From Usitatibacter sp035624355 (lineage in GTDB: Bacteria; Pseudomonadota; Gammaproteobacteria; Burkholderiales; Usitatibacteraceae), in NCBI GenBank assembly GCA_035624355.1, contig DASPRQ010000096.1:1-60413 (forward strand): a DNA stretch of 60,413 nt. Reading direction: 5' to 3'. The first letter of the stretch is position 1. Every line of letters begins with the position of its first letter. Below the pieces are notes generated by a model that saw only the letters and a program-made list of their open reading frames with translations, was not told the DNA's origin and did no database searches. The position numbers and the translations under genes are program-made. Below, piece by piece: positions 17,476 through 26,590 of this stretch.

Positions 17476-18609
17476 TTGAGCGCATTGAGCCCGATCCCCG
17501 AGGCGCTTCCCGCGCCGCCCCGCCGCGAGCGCAGGCTCGTGGCCGTCGAGGATCCCGCGCCCGATTTCGAGTTGCTTTTCCGCAGCGGACCGTCGCTCCT
17601 CGTCGTCCTCGAGCCTTCGCCGGACTTGCGCATCGTCGCCGCGACCGACGCCTACCTGCGCGCCACGCGTTCCGTGCGCGAGGCCGTCGTCGGCCGGCCG
17701 TTCTTCGAGGCCTTTCCGGAGCGCTCCGAGGGCCGGCGCCCGCTCGGCGCGGGGAGCCTGCGCTCGGCGCTCGAGCGCGTGGCCGCCACGGGCCGGCCGG
17801 ACGCGCTGAACACTCCCGTGCATCTGCCCGACGGCAGGCTGCGCTACATCATCCACCGCATGGACGCCCTGGACGTCGAGTTCCTGCGCTGCGCCGGGGA
17901 GCGCGACGACGCGCGGCGCCAGCTCGAGGGCTCCGCGCGCGACCTCGAAGCGTTCATGGCCTCGGTCTCGCGCGACCTGCGTGCCCCGTTGCGGGCGATC
18001 GACGGCCTCACCCGGATCTTCTCGCAACTGCACGGCGCGTTCGTCAACGGCGAAACCCGCCGCCTCCTGGCAAGGATCGGAGCCCACGTGAACCGCATGG
18101 AAACCATCATCGACGGCCTGCTCGGGCTGTCCCGCATCGGCCGGATCCACATGGCGCGCAAGCACATCGACGTGACCGAGGTCGCGCACCGCGTCGCCGC
18201 GCGCCTGCGCTCGCGCGATCCCGAGCGCCACGTGGCGATCGACGTCGCCGAGGGGCTGGAGGCGTGGGCCGACGAGTCGCTCGTCTCGATCATCCTCGAC
18301 AACCTCATGGGCAACGCCTGGAAGTACACCCGGCGGCGCGACGATCCGCGCATCGAGGTGGGCGCCCGCCGGTCGGGCGGCAGGCTCGTCTTCTACGTGA
18401 GCGACAACGGCGTGGGGTTCGACATGGCGCGCGCCGACAAGCTCTTCGCGCCGTTCGTGCGCCTGCACGACAGCACGGACTTCGAGGGCCACGGCATCGG
18501 CCTCACGTCCGCCAAGCGCATCGTGGAGCGCCACGGCGGCGAGATCTGGGCCGAGGCCCAGGTGGACCAGGGCACCACCATCCACTTCACGCTCGGCCCC
18601 GCCGACTGA
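17476..18609 (+). CDS. PAS-type sensor histidine kinase lacking the phospho-acceptor His
   Basis: 377 residues from TTG 17476, chosen because GAGAGGA lies 8 nt upstream and a longer frame would translate the operator. Residues about 30-140 resemble a PAS sensor (LLFRSGPSLLVVLEPSPDLR ... LPDGRLRYIIHRM). A dimerisation helix follows. The H-box reads SVSRDLRAPLRAID where the family has SVSHDLRAPLR, so residue 166 is Arg (CGC) instead of His (CAC). The ATPase domain looks intact: N-box NLMGNAWKYT at about 276, DNGVGFD at 310 and HGIGL at 339. There is no transmembrane segment. It may bind ATP but should not autophosphorylate at the normal site. No response regulator lies beside it. Confidence 0.85.
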   Translation: MSALSPIPEALPAPPRRERRLVAVEDPAPDFELLFRSGPSLLVVLEPSPDLRIVAATDAYLRATRSVREAVVGRPFFEAFPERSEGRRPLGAGSLRSALERVAATGRPDALNTPVHLPDGRLRYIIHRMDALDVEFLRCAGERDDARRQLEGSARDLEAFMASVSRDLRAPLRAIDGLTRIFSQLHGAFVNGETRRLLARIGAHVNRMETIIDGLLGLSRIGRIHMARKHIDVTEVAHRVAARLRSRDPERHVAIDVAEGLEAWADESLVSIILDNLMGNAWKYTRRRDDPRIEVGARRSGGRLVFYVSDNGVGFDMARADKLFAPFVRLHDSTDFEGHGIGLTSAKRIVERHGGEIWAEAQVDQGTTIHFTLGPAD

Positions 18610-18670
18610 GGGGCCTTCGCGGACGCGAGATCGGGACGGTAAGCTGTCCGGATCGTCCACGGAGGCCGCG

Positions 18671-19135
18671 ATGAAGATCACCTCGAGCGCGTTCGAAGAC
18701 CAGGGACCCATTCCGCGCGTCCACACCTGCGACGGGAAGGACCTCTCGCCCCCGCTCGTGTGGACCGAAGTTCCGCCCGCCGCGAAGAGCCTGGTGCTCG
18801 TCGTCGACGATCCCGACGCGCCGGATCCGAAGGCCCCGAAGATGACCTGGGTGCACTGGGTGCTCTACGACCTGCCGCCGGGCACCGGCGTGCTCGACGA
18901 GGGCGTGGCGCCGGGCGCGCTGCCGCGCGGCACGCGCCAGGGGCTGAACGACTGGAAGCGCAAGGGCTACGGCGGTCCTTGCCCGCCGATCGGCCGCCAC
19001 CGCTACTTCTTCAAGCTCTACGCGCTCGACACGCTGCTCGGCGACCTCGGCCGCGCCGACAAGGCCGCGGTCGAGAAGGCGATGCGCGGCCACGTCATCG
19101 CGCACGCGGAGCTCGTCGGAACGTACGAGCGGTAG
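18671..19135 (+). CDS. YbhB/YbcL family PEBP-like protein
   Basis: 154 residues, cytoplasmic. The phosphatidylethanolamine-binding fold signatures are present: CDGKDLSPPLVW near residue 20, LVVDDPDAPDPK, WVHWVLYDLPP and YGGPCPP followed by GRHRYFFKLYALD. The Raf-kinase-inhibitor-like name comes from eukaryotic relatives; the bacterial role is unclear. A GGAGG SD lies just before ATG. Confidence 0.92.
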   Translation: MKITSSAFEDQGPIPRVHTCDGKDLSPPLVWTEVPPAAKSLVLVVDDPDAPDPKAPKMTWVHWVLYDLPPGTGVLDEGVAPGALPRGTRQGLNDWKRKGYGGPCPPIGRHRYFFKLYALDTLLGDLGRADKAAVEKAMRGHVIAHAELVGTYER

Positions 19136-19140
19136 GCTTC

Positions 19141-19521
19141 ATGGCATCCGACCTCAGGCAGCTGCGGCGCTCGCTCCTCGAGCTGCACAAGGCGCTCCTG
19201 CGCGCGCAGCAGATCCGCTACGAGCGCGAGCACGGGCGCGTGGAGGGCCCCTCGGAGCTTCTCCAGCTCGTCGTCCGCCACCCCGACTTCGAGTGGCTGC
19301 GCGCTCTCTCGGCGCTCATCGCGCAGCTCGACGAATGGTCGGAATCCGAGGCGGCGGCGGGCGGCGGCGCGGGCGGCATCGTGCGCGCGCTGCGCACCCT
19401 CGTCCAGCCCGACGGGACCAATGCGCAGTTCACCACGCGCTACTGGCCGTTGCTGGAGGAGATCCCCGAGGCGCTCGTCGCCCACGTGCGTCTCTGGCGG
19501 CTCATCGCCGCCGATCCCTAG
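19141..19521 (+). CDS. Conserved hypothetical protein (126 aa)
   Basis: 126 residues, all-helical and soluble, opening with LRQLRRSLLELHKALLRAQQ and a second helix pair at about 60-75 (EWLRALSALIAQLDEW). It starts 5 bases after the PEBP-like gene and is probably co-transcribed. Length and layout recall small helical proteins that sit beside stress genes, but I do not recognise a family. Confidence 0.72.
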   Translation: MASDLRQLRRSLLELHKALLRAQQIRYEREHGRVEGPSELLQLVVRHPDFEWLRALSALIAQLDEWSESEAAAGGGAGGIVRALRTLVQPDGTNAQFTTRYWPLLEEIPEALVAHVRLWRLIAADP

Positions 19522-19555
19522 CGGCCCGCGGATGGACGAACGCGCCGCGAGTCAC

Positions 19556-19561
19556 CATACT
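19556..19561 (+). promoter_or_regulatory. Putative -10 element, leaderless M28 peptidase transcript
   Basis: CATACT ends 7 nt before ATG 19569, so transcription would start at or near the A of the start codon. A -35-like TGGACG (4 of 6) lies 17 bp upstream at 19533-19538. No Shine-Dalgarno is visible. Confidence 0.45.
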
Positions 19562-19568
19562 GCGCGGC

Positions 19569-20948
19569 ATGAAGATGCGCGCCGCCCTCGCCGCCGCCGT
19601 CCTCGCCGTTCCCGCGCTCGCCCTCGCCGCCCCGGGCGATCCCAACCCCGAGATCCGGCGCATCGTTTCCGAGATCGATCCCGCGCGCATCGAGGCGACG
19701 GTCCGCACGCTCGCCGCCTTCGGCACGCGCAACTCCTTCTCCGAGGTGGACTCGGCGACGCGCGGCATCGGCGCGGCGCGGCGCTGGATCAAGGGGCGGC
19801 TGGACGAGTGCGCGAGGGACTCGGGCGGGAGGCTGCAGGTCGCCTTCGACGAGCACCGCGTGGAATCGGGACCGCGGGTGCCGCGTCCCACGACGTTCGT
19901 GAACGTGGTGGCCACGCTCCCCGGCGAACAGGAGCAGAGCCGCGGGCGCATCTACGTCGTGAGCGGGCACTACGACTCGATCCCGTCGAATCCGGTGGAC
20001 GGCGTGAGCGACGCGCCGGGCGCCGACGACGACGGCTCGGGAACGGCGGTTTCCATGGAGCTCGCCTGCGTCATGGCGCGCCACCGCTTCGACGCCACCC
20101 TCGTCTTCCTCGCCGTTTCCGGGGAGGAGCAGGGCCTCTATGGCTCGACGGCGTGGGCGAAGGACGCGCGCGCGAAAGGGCTCGACATCGAAGGCATGAT
20201 CACCAACGACATCGTGGGCGCGACGAGGAGCGAGGAGGGGCTCGTCGACCAAGGGCGGGTGCGTCTCTTCGCGCGCGGGGTCCCGGCCGTGAAGGAGCTG
20301 CCCGACGACGTGCTCGCGGCCCTGCGCACCGGCGGCGAGAACGACCTGCCCACGCGCCAGCTCGCGCGCGCCATCGCCTCGGCGGCGGCGCTCTACGTTC
20401 CGGGGCTGCACGTGCAGGTCGTCTGGCGCCTCGACCGGTACCTGCGCGGCGGCGACCATTTCCCGTTCCTGCAGGAGGGCTATCCGGCCGTCCGCTTCAC
20501 CGAGCCGGTGGAGGACTGGCGCCACCAGCACCAGGACGTGCGCGTGGAGAACGGCGTGCAGTACGGCGACCTGCCGCAGTTCATGGACTTCGGGTACGTG
20601 GCGCAGGTGGCGCGCGTGAACGCCGCCGCGCTCGCCTCGCTCGCGCTCGCGCCCGCCCCGCCGCGCGACGTGGAGATCGAGGCGCTGCGCCTCGAGCACG
20701 ACACGACGCTCGCCTGGGCGCCGGACCCCGAGCCCGACCTCGCCGGCTACCGCATCGTCTGGCGCGAGACCACCGCCGCCGACTGGCAGCACGCGAAGGA
20801 CGTCGGCAACGTGACGCGCGCCACGCTCACGGGCGTGTCGAAGGACGACTATCTCTTCGGGGTCGAGGCCTACGACCGGGACGGCAACGTCTCGCCCGCG
20901 GCGTATCCGCGGCCCACCCGCCGGCCCGCGCCCGCGACGGCGCGCTAG
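19569..20948 (+). CDS. Exported M28 family zinc aminopeptidase with C-terminal fibronectin type III-like domain
   Basis: 459 residues with a signal peptide (MKMRAALAAAVLAVPALALA). The M28 domain shows the co-catalytic zinc ligands: SGHYDS (His134), GADDDGSG (Asp153), SGEEQGLYG (Glu186 catalytic, Glu187 ligand), TNDIVG, and GGDHFPF (His297). It removes N-terminal residues from peptides in the periplasm or outside the cell. Residues about 365-450 form a beta-sandwich of fibronectin type III type (TTLAWAPDPEPDLAGYRIVW ... YLFGVEAYDRDGNVSP), common on secreted peptidases and likely for binding. A predicted leaderless start is described separately. Confidence 0.88.
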   Translation: MKMRAALAAAVLAVPALALAAPGDPNPEIRRIVSEIDPARIEATVRTLAAFGTRNSFSEVDSATRGIGAARRWIKGRLDECARDSGGRLQVAFDEHRVESGPRVPRPTTFVNVVATLPGEQEQSRGRIYVVSGHYDSIPSNPVDGVSDAPGADDDGSGTAVSMELACVMARHRFDATLVFLAVSGEEQGLYGSTAWAKDARAKGLDIEGMITNDIVGATRSEEGLVDQGRVRLFARGVPAVKELPDDVLAALRTGGENDLPTRQLARAIASAAALYVPGLHVQVVWRLDRYLRGGDHFPFLQEGYPAVRFTEPVEDWRHQHQDVRVENGVQYGDLPQFMDFGYVAQVARVNAAALASLALAPAPPRDVEIEALRLEHDTTLAWAPDPEPDLAGYRIVWRETTAADWQHAKDVGNVTRATLTGVSKDDYLFGVEAYDRDGNVSPAAYPRPTRRPAPATAR

Positions 20949-20962
20949 CCCCCGCGGTCGGC

Positions 20963-22408
20963 TCACAGCACGGGCGAGGCGAGGCGCGCGAGCGACTCCA
21001 GCAGGACCGTGAAGCGGGGATTGCGCTTGCGCAGCGGGAAGGGCTGGCTCGTGGCGCGGTCGCGCTCGAAGCGCGCGGCGAGAGAAGCGATCAGGCGCGC
21101 GTCGTAAAGCGCGGCGGCGATCTCGAAGTTCAGGCGGAAGCTGCGGTTGTCGAGGTTCGCGGTGCCCACCAGGGCGACGGTCTCGTCCACGACGACGGTC
21201 TTCGCGTGCAGCATCGAAGGGCCGTACTCGAAGACCACGATGCCCGCCTTGGCGAGGGACTGGCAGTAGGTGTTGGAGGCGGCCATCACCAGGCGCGAGT
21301 CCCCTTCCTTCGGCACGATGAGCTGCACGTCCACGCCGCGCAGGTGGGCCACGCGCAGCGCGGACTCGAGCGTTTCGTCGGGGACGAGATACGGGGTCTC
21401 GATCCACACCCGCGAGCGCGCGGTGGCCAGCGCGGCGAGGAGGAAGGTGAGCAGCGGGGCGTTTTCGTCGTCGGGGCCCGAGGCGAGGATCTGCACCGAA
21501 ATGCCCGGCTCGCAGGGCGAGGCCGGGGGGAAGTAGGCGGGGACGCTGCGCGGCGTCATGCGGAAGTTGCCCCCGGCATAGGTCCAGTTCTCGAGGAACA
21601 GCCGCTGGATCTTTCGCACCGGCTCGCCGTCGATGCGCACGTGCTCGTCGCGCCACGCCTCGCGCCCGGAGCGGCGCGCGCTCGCGGGATCGTGGAGGTT
21701 CACGCCGCCGAGGAAGGCCACGGTGCCGTCGATCACCGCGATCTTGCGGTGGGTGCGGAAGTTGGCGAAGTTGAGGCTCGCGACCGACAGGCGCACCGGG
21801 TTGAAGACCCGCGTTTCGCCTCCCGCCTCGAGGAGCGGCCGCCAGAACGCCTCCTTGAGCGCGGAAGAGCCCACCGCATCGGTGAGCACGCGCACCTCCG
21901 CCCCGCGCTTCGCCGCGGCGACGAGCGCGTCCCGGAACCGCGTGCCGACGGCGTCGGGCTCCCAGATGTAGTACTCGAGATGCGCGTGGTGGCGCGCGTT
22001 GGCGATCGCCTCGGCCAGCGCCTCGAGCATCTCGTCCCCGTGGTCGAAGAGGTGCGCGGCCGCGGCCAGCGTCGGCCCGCCCTGGCCCAGGCGCCGGCCC
22101 ACCGCGGCGAGCCGCGAAGCGTCCGCCGCGAGGTGGGGCCTGTAAGGGGCGCAGGAGTTGCGCAGGTGCTCCGACACCTGGCCCGCGAGCGAGCGCGCCA
22201 CGCCGTAGCGCCGCCGCCTGCGGTGCATGCGCCGCGGCCCGAAGACCATGTAGTACAGGCCCGAGACCACGGGAAAGGCCATGAAGGCGAAGATCCACGC
22301 GAGGGTGGCGGTGGGCGAGCGGCGGCCGATCAGCAGGCCGAGCACGGCGAGGATCACCCAGACCAGGTAGGAGACGAAGAGGATCCTGAGCCAGGGCAGC
22401 CCGTCCAT
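20963..22408 (-). CDS. Cardiolipin synthase-type phospholipase D
   Basis: 481 residues. Two N-terminal membrane helices (about 6-50) precede two PLD domains with complete HKD motifs: HRKIAVIDGTVAFLGGVN from His220 and HAKTVVVDETVALVGTANLD from His401. This is the architecture of ClsA-type cardiolipin synthase, which joins two phosphatidylglycerols at the inner membrane. I start at ATG 22408; a TTG at 22423 is an alternative. It is convergent with the M28 gene (14 bases apart) and divergent from the M20 peptidase gene. Confidence 0.88.
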   Translation of the reverse strand: MDGLPWLRILFVSYLVWVILAVLGLLIGRRSPTATLAWIFAFMAFPVVSGLYYMVFGPRRMHRRRRRYGVARSLAGQVSEHLRNSCAPYRPHLAADASRLAAVGRRLGQGGPTLAAAAHLFDHGDEMLEALAEAIANARHHAHLEYYIWEPDAVGTRFRDALVAAAKRGAEVRVLTDAVGSSALKEAFWRPLLEAGGETRVFNPVRLSVASLNFANFRTHRKIAVIDGTVAFLGGVNLHDPASARRSGREAWRDEHVRIDGEPVRKIQRLFLENWTYAGGNFRMTPRSVPAYFPPASPCEPGISVQILASGPDDENAPLLTFLLAALATARSRVWIETPYLVPDETLESALRVAHLRGVDVQLIVPKEGDSRLVMAASNTYCQSLAKAGIVVFEYGPSMLHAKTVVVDETVALVGTANLDNRSFRLNFEIAAALYDARLIASLAARFERDRATSQPFPLRKRNPRFTVLLESLARLASPVL

Positions 22409-22418
22409 GCCCGGAGGA

Positions 22419-22424
22419 TACAAT
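22419..22424 (+). promoter_or_regulatory. Putative -10 element for the M20 peptidase/asnS operon
   Basis: TACAAT lies 31 nt before ATG 22456 in the short gap between the divergent cardiolipin synthase and M20 genes. The gene has a GGAG SD, so a short conventional leader is predicted. Confidence 0.4.
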
Positions 22425-22455
22425 CATTCGATCGCATTCCCGCCGGAGACCGGTC

Positions 22456-23921
22456 ATGACCGCCCGCCAGCCGCTTTCCCCGCTGCCCGACGCCGCGCAG
22501 CTCGAGCGTCGCATCGCCCGCCAATGGGACGAGGACATCGTCGGCGAGCTCCTGCAGTACGTGCGCATCCCCGCGAAGTCGCCGCACTTCGACCCCCGCT
22601 GGCGCGAGAACGGCCACATCGAGGCAGCGGTCGCCCAGGCGCGGGACTGGGCGCTTCGCCAGCCCGTGGCGGGGCTGAAGGTCGAGGTGGCGCGCCTCGA
22701 GGGACGCACGCCCGTGATCCTCTTCGACGCTCCGGCCACGCACGGCGCGAGCGACGCGACCGTGCTTCTCTACGGGCACCTCGACAAGCAGCCCGAGATG
22801 ACCGGGTGGAGGGCGGGCCTGGGCCCCTGGACGCCGGTGATCGAGGAGGGGCGGCTGTACGGGCGCGGCGGGGCCGACGACGGCTACGCGATCTTCGCGG
22901 CGCTCTCGGCGATCGCCGCCCTCGACGCGCAGGGCGTGCCGCGGCCGCGGTGCCTGGGCCTCGTCGAGACCTGCGAGGAGAGCGGGAGCTACGACCTGCC
23001 CGCGTACCTCGACGCGCTCGCCCCGCGCATGGGCCGCGTGGGCCTGGTGGTCGCGCTCGACTCGGGCGCGGGCAATTACGAGCAGCTCTGGGTGACCACG
23101 TCGCTGCGCGGGCTCGTGAACGGCACCCTCACCGTGGACGTGCTCACCGAAGGCGTGCACTCGGGCGACGCGGGCGGCGTCGTGCCCTCGTCGTTTCGCG
23201 TTGCGCGCCAGCTCCTCGATCGCCTCGACGATTCGCGCACCGGCGCCGTGAAGCCCGCGCAGTTCGCGTGTGCGATCCCGCTGGAGCGGCTCGCGCAGGC
23301 GCGTGAGGCCGCCGCGATCCTCGGCGAGACGCTCTGGCAGCGCTTTCCCTGGGCGAGCTGCTGCGGCGACCCAGGCACCGCGCGCATCTTCGCGCAGCCC
23401 GTGACGCGCGATCCCGTGGAGCTCGTCCTCAACCGCACGTGGCGCGCGGCGCTCGCCGTGACCGGCGCCGAGGGCCTGCCCGCGCTCGAGTCGGCGGGCA
23501 ACGTGCAGCGCCCGCGCACGGCGCTCAGGCTCTCGATGCGACTGCCGCCGACGGTGGAGGCGGAATCGGCCGCGCGCACCATGAAGGCGACGCTCGAGGC
23601 GGACCCGCCCCATTCGGCCGTGGTGCGCTTCGATTACGAGGCGGCGGCGAGCGGCTGGAACGCCCCCGCGTTCGCCCCCTGGCTTTCCGAGGCGCTCGAC
23701 GGGACCTCCCGCGCGCTCTTCGGCAAGCCCGCGGCGTTCATGGGCGAGGGCGGCACGATACCCTTCATGGGGATGCTGGGAGCGAAGTTTCCGCAGGCCC
23801 AGATCCTCGTGACCGGGGTGCTGGGCCCGCGCTCCAACGCGCACGGCCCCAACGAGTTCCTCGACATCGCCTACGCCAGGAAAGTGACGGTCGCGACCGC
23901 GATGGTCATCGCCGCGCTGCG

Positions 23922-23925
<4 letters not shown>
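22456..23925 (+). CDS. M20 family metallopeptidase (dipeptidase-like)
   Basis: 489 residues. Di-zinc motifs appear in order: LLYGHLDKQPEM, GRGGADDGYA, ETCEESGS, VALDSGA and the late NAHGPNE. A dimerisation insert lies between about 210 and 390. The family includes carnosinase-like dipeptidases and related amidohydrolases, cytoplasmic, since no signal peptide is seen. It overlaps asnS by 4 bases (ATGA), an unusual pairing for a tRNA synthetase. GGAG lies 7 to 10 nt before ATG. Confidence 0.9.
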
Positions 23926-25325
<1,400 letters not shown>

Positions 25326-25362
25326 GTGACACCCCGTCACGGCGCGGAAAGGCGCGATCCAC

Positions 25363-25368
25363 TACAAT
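25363..25368 (+). promoter_or_regulatory. Putative -10 element for the first RND operon
   Basis: TACAAT lies about 95 nt before the adaptor gene at 25463, giving a leader near 87 nt. No good -35 was found. The leader contains no clear operator. Confidence 0.35.
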
Positions 25369-25462
25369 TCACCCCCCGAATCCTGCAGTTCGTCCCATTC
25401 GGCTACCCGCCGATCCGGGACATGCCTAACCTCTTGCATCCAAAAGAGAACAAGAGAGACCG

Positions 25463-26587
25463 ATGACGCTCCGTCTCCTTCCCCTCCTGGGGGTCCTGGC
25501 GCTGCTGGCCGCCTGCAAGGGCCCGGCCGCTTCCGAGGCCCGCCTCGCGGCTCCCGTGCTGATCGCGCCCGAGGACCTGCACACCGTCCGCAACAGCGCG
25601 CTCACCTCCGGTCCCGCCATCACCGGCTCCATCCAGCCCGAGCGCAGGGCGGATCTGCGCGCCGAGGTTCCCGCCATCGTGCTCGCCGTGCTCAGGGAGA
25701 ACGGCGACGCGGTTCGCAAGGGGGACCTCCTCGTGCGCCTCGACGACACGGCGATCCGCGACGCCCTCGGCTCGGCGGAAGCGGCGAGCCGCGCCGCGGA
25801 CCAGGCCTACGAGCAGTCCCAGCGCCAGTACGAGCGCATGAGGACGCTGCGCGGCTCCGGCATGGCCTCGGCGCAGCAGGTCGAGGACGCCGAGATCCGG
25901 CGCAACAACGCCCAGAGCGACATGGCGGGGGCCCGCGCGCGCGTGGTGGGCGCCCGCCAGCAGATGCAGCGCACCGAGGTGCGCGCGCCCTTCGACGGCG
26001 TGGTGACGGACCGCAAGGTCTCTCCCGGCGATACGGCCCAGATCGGCAAGGAGCTGCTCAAGGTGATCGACCCGACGAGCATGCGCTTCGAGGCGCTGGT
26101 CGCGGCCGACCACGTGGGCGAGGTGCACCCCGGCCAGGCCGTCCGCTTCCGCGTGAACGGCTACGGCAACGACGAATTCCAGGGGCGCGTGCGCCGCGTG
26201 AACCCCGCGGCCAACCCCGCGACCCGCCAGGTCGAGGTCCTCGTGGACTTCGTGGGCGAAAAGCAGCCGCGCCTCGCGGGCCTCTACGCGGAAGGCAAGC
26301 TCGTCACCGACAGCCGGCCGAGCCTCACGATCCCCGCGAGCGCCATCGTGCGCGACGGCGACCGGGCCTCGGCCTTCCGGGTCGCGGGGAACCGCCTTCA
26401 CAAGGTCCCGCTCACCCTGGGCCCGCGCGACCCCCGCACCGGGGACTACGCGGTCGCCTCGGGGCTCGCCGAGGGCGACCAGGTGATCCGCTACCCGGGC
26501 GCGACGCTCAAGGACGGGCTGGCGGTGCAGCGCTCCGGCGCTCCGGCAGCAGCCTCCATGGCCTCCTCCTCCGGCTCGCCGGGCTAG
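25463..26587 (+). CDS. RND efflux periplasmic adaptor lipoprotein
   Basis: 374 residues. A lipoprotein signal ends in LLAAC with Cys18 as the acylated residue. The membrane-fusion layout follows: split lipoyl halves (VPAIVLAVLRENGDAVRKGD and EVRAPFDGVVTDRKVSPGD) flank a coiled-coil hairpin (about 95-165), then a beta-barrel and a membrane-proximal domain. It would bridge the pump encoded next to an outer-membrane channel. The pump gene starts 3 bases downstream. Confidence 0.92.
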   Translation: MTLRLLPLLGVLALLAACKGPAASEARLAAPVLIAPEDLHTVRNSALTSGPAITGSIQPERRADLRAEVPAIVLAVLRENGDAVRKGDLLVRLDDTAIRDALGSAEAASRAADQAYEQSQRQYERMRTLRGSGMASAQQVEDAEIRRNNAQSDMAGARARVVGARQQMQRTEVRAPFDGVVTDRKVSPGDTAQIGKELLKVIDPTSMRFEALVAADHVGEVHPGQAVRFRVNGYGNDEFQGRVRRVNPAANPATRQVEVLVDFVGEKQPRLAGLYAEGKLVTDSRPSLTIPASAIVRDGDRASAFRVAGNRLHKVPLTLGPRDPRTGDYAVASGLAEGDQVIRYPGATLKDGLAVQRSGAPAAASMASSSGSPG

Positions 26588-26590
26588 GCC

